In this document: in pieces, positions 6,443 to 7,090 of the stretch | Numbering within the stretch: the first letter of the stretch is position 1 | How the letters are laid out: each line of letters opens with the position of its first letter | Assembly: GCA_013388525.1 (NCBI GenBank) | Contig: JACAFA010000119.1 | Coordinates: forward strand, 1 to 7,090 | Direction: 5' to 3' | DNA length: 7,090 nucleotides | Source of the DNA: Ignavibacteriaceae bacterium | GTDB lineage: Bacteria; Bacteroidota; Ignavibacteria; Ignavibacteriales; Ignavibacteriaceae | Translations under genes and position numbers: made by a program | The notes under the pieces: model-generated | Seen by the model: only the letters and a program-made list of their open reading frames with translations | The model's database searches: none | Told to the model about the DNA's origin: nothing

Positions 6443-7090
6443 TTATTTATCTACTCTTTTAATTTCCACTCTTCTGTTTTTTGCTCTGCCTTCGGGAGTA
6501 GCGTTATCAGCAACAGGCTGCTTGCTTCCCATTCCAACAACTTCAAATCTTCCCTGCGGAATTCCTCTTGAGACAAAGTAATTAAGAACTGATTCTGCTC
6601 GCATCTTTGACATTTTAATATTTCCTTCTTCTCCGCCAACATTATCTGTGTGTCCTTCAATTCTCCAACGGGACATCGGATATTTTTTCATCTGCTCAAG
6701 AAGCTTATCTAATTCCGGATAAGCTGCCGGTTTTAGTTGAGCACTGTTAAATTCAAAACTTGATTCTGAACTTAAAACCAGAAGATTAAGATCAACAGGA
6801 GGCGGTGGAGGAGCTACGACAAGCTCACAACCTTTTTCATCCACCTGAACACCGGGCAAAGTTCCGGGGCATTGATCAAGATAATCCGGAACTCCATCAA
6901 GATCATCATCAACCGGACAGCCGTATTTATCAACTTCAACTTCATAAGGTGTATCGGGACATAAGTCCAGGTAATCAGGAACACCATCGCCATCCGCATC
7001 AAACGGGCAACCATAATCATCCACTTTGATACCCGGAGAAGTATCTGGACAGAGATCTGTAAAATCAGGCACTCCGTCCTTATCTGTGTC
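6443..7090 (-). CDS. OmpA-family protein with thrombospondin type-3 repeats, 5' part missing
   Basis: Partial gene; the N-terminal part lies beyond the right edge and the frame is open through 7090, so the GTG at 7072 is not a start. About 215 residues are visible. First come three TSP type-3 repeats of about 32 residues, pattern DxDxDGVPDxxDxCP...GCP, rich in calcium-binding Asp. Then comes a proline linker (APPPPPV), then an OmpA-C peptidoglycan-binding domain of about 110 residues. The domain has FEFNSAQLKP, the diaminopimelate-binding Asp in GHTDNVGG and the matching Arg in AKNRRVEI close to the C terminus. Such proteins tie the outer membrane to the cell wall, usually with an N-terminal beta-barrel, which cannot be seen here. 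The missing part could instead be more repeats or a lipoprotein anchor. It is convergent with the T9SS cargo genes. Confidence 0.95.
   Translation of the reverse strand, partial: DTDKDGVPDFTDLCPDTSPGIKVDDYGCPFDADGDGVPDYLDLCPDTPYEVEVDKYGCPVDDDLDGVPDYLDQCPGTLPGVQVDEKGCELVVAPPPPPVDLNLLVLSSESSFEFNSAQLKPAAYPELDKLLEQMKKYPMSRWRIEGHTDNVGGEEGNIKMSKMRAESVLNYFVSRGIPQGRFEVVGMGSKQPVADNATPEGRAKNRRVEIKRVDK

Noticed and set aside
6443..7072. GTG at 7072 as the start of the OmpA-family gene
   Set aside because: The frame stays open to the window edge and the upstream codons continue a TSP type-3 repeat, so the GTG is an internal valine.

Overview
The window looks like chromosome from a bacterium of the Bacteroidota/Chlorobi/Ignavibacteria group, most likely an Ignavibacteria-like member. 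Two secreted proteins end in the NYPNPFNP-type C-terminal domain recognised by the type IX secretion system (T9SS), the composition is AT-rich, and there is an OmpA protein with thrombospondin type-3 repeats. Three genes carry clear Shine-Dalgarno sequences (pepT and the two secreted-protein genes). The phylum-level call is inference from these traits, not from a marker gene.

Layout. Positions 1-2396 hold three minus-strand genes in the order pepT (peptidase T, complete), a small four-helix-bundle S23/IVP-family gene, and the 5' part of a U32-family gene that runs off the left edge. The small gene lies in a roughly 520 bp cassette (about 623-1142). The cassette is bounded by inverted arrays of degenerate 7-nt units and sits directly against the conserved start of the U32 protein. 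Positions 2397-2828 are a divergent regulatory region with a candidate promoter inside a 9-bp inverted repeat, a (CT)13 microsatellite, and a hairpin covering a strong ribosome binding site. Positions 2829-6356 carry two plus-strand genes for secreted T9SS cargo. The first is intact and looks like a seven-bladed FG-GAP/VCBS-type propeller. The second is a BNR-like/fibronectin-III protein broken by an in-frame stop and a frameshift. A hairpin terminator at 6403-6431 separates them from a convergent OmpA-family gene that runs off the right edge.

How it fits together. The right two thirds are cell-envelope and secretion functions: exported propeller proteins and an outer-membrane/peptidoglycan anchor. 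The left third is peptide and RNA-modification housekeeping, disturbed by the four-helix-bundle cassette. The cassette appears to have replaced the U32 gene's native start region and offers it a new in-frame ATG inside the cassette's own gene. This cassette, its heptamer arms, an A9 tract that could fuse the two frames, and the microsatellite leader upstream of the first secreted protein are the most unusual parts of the window.
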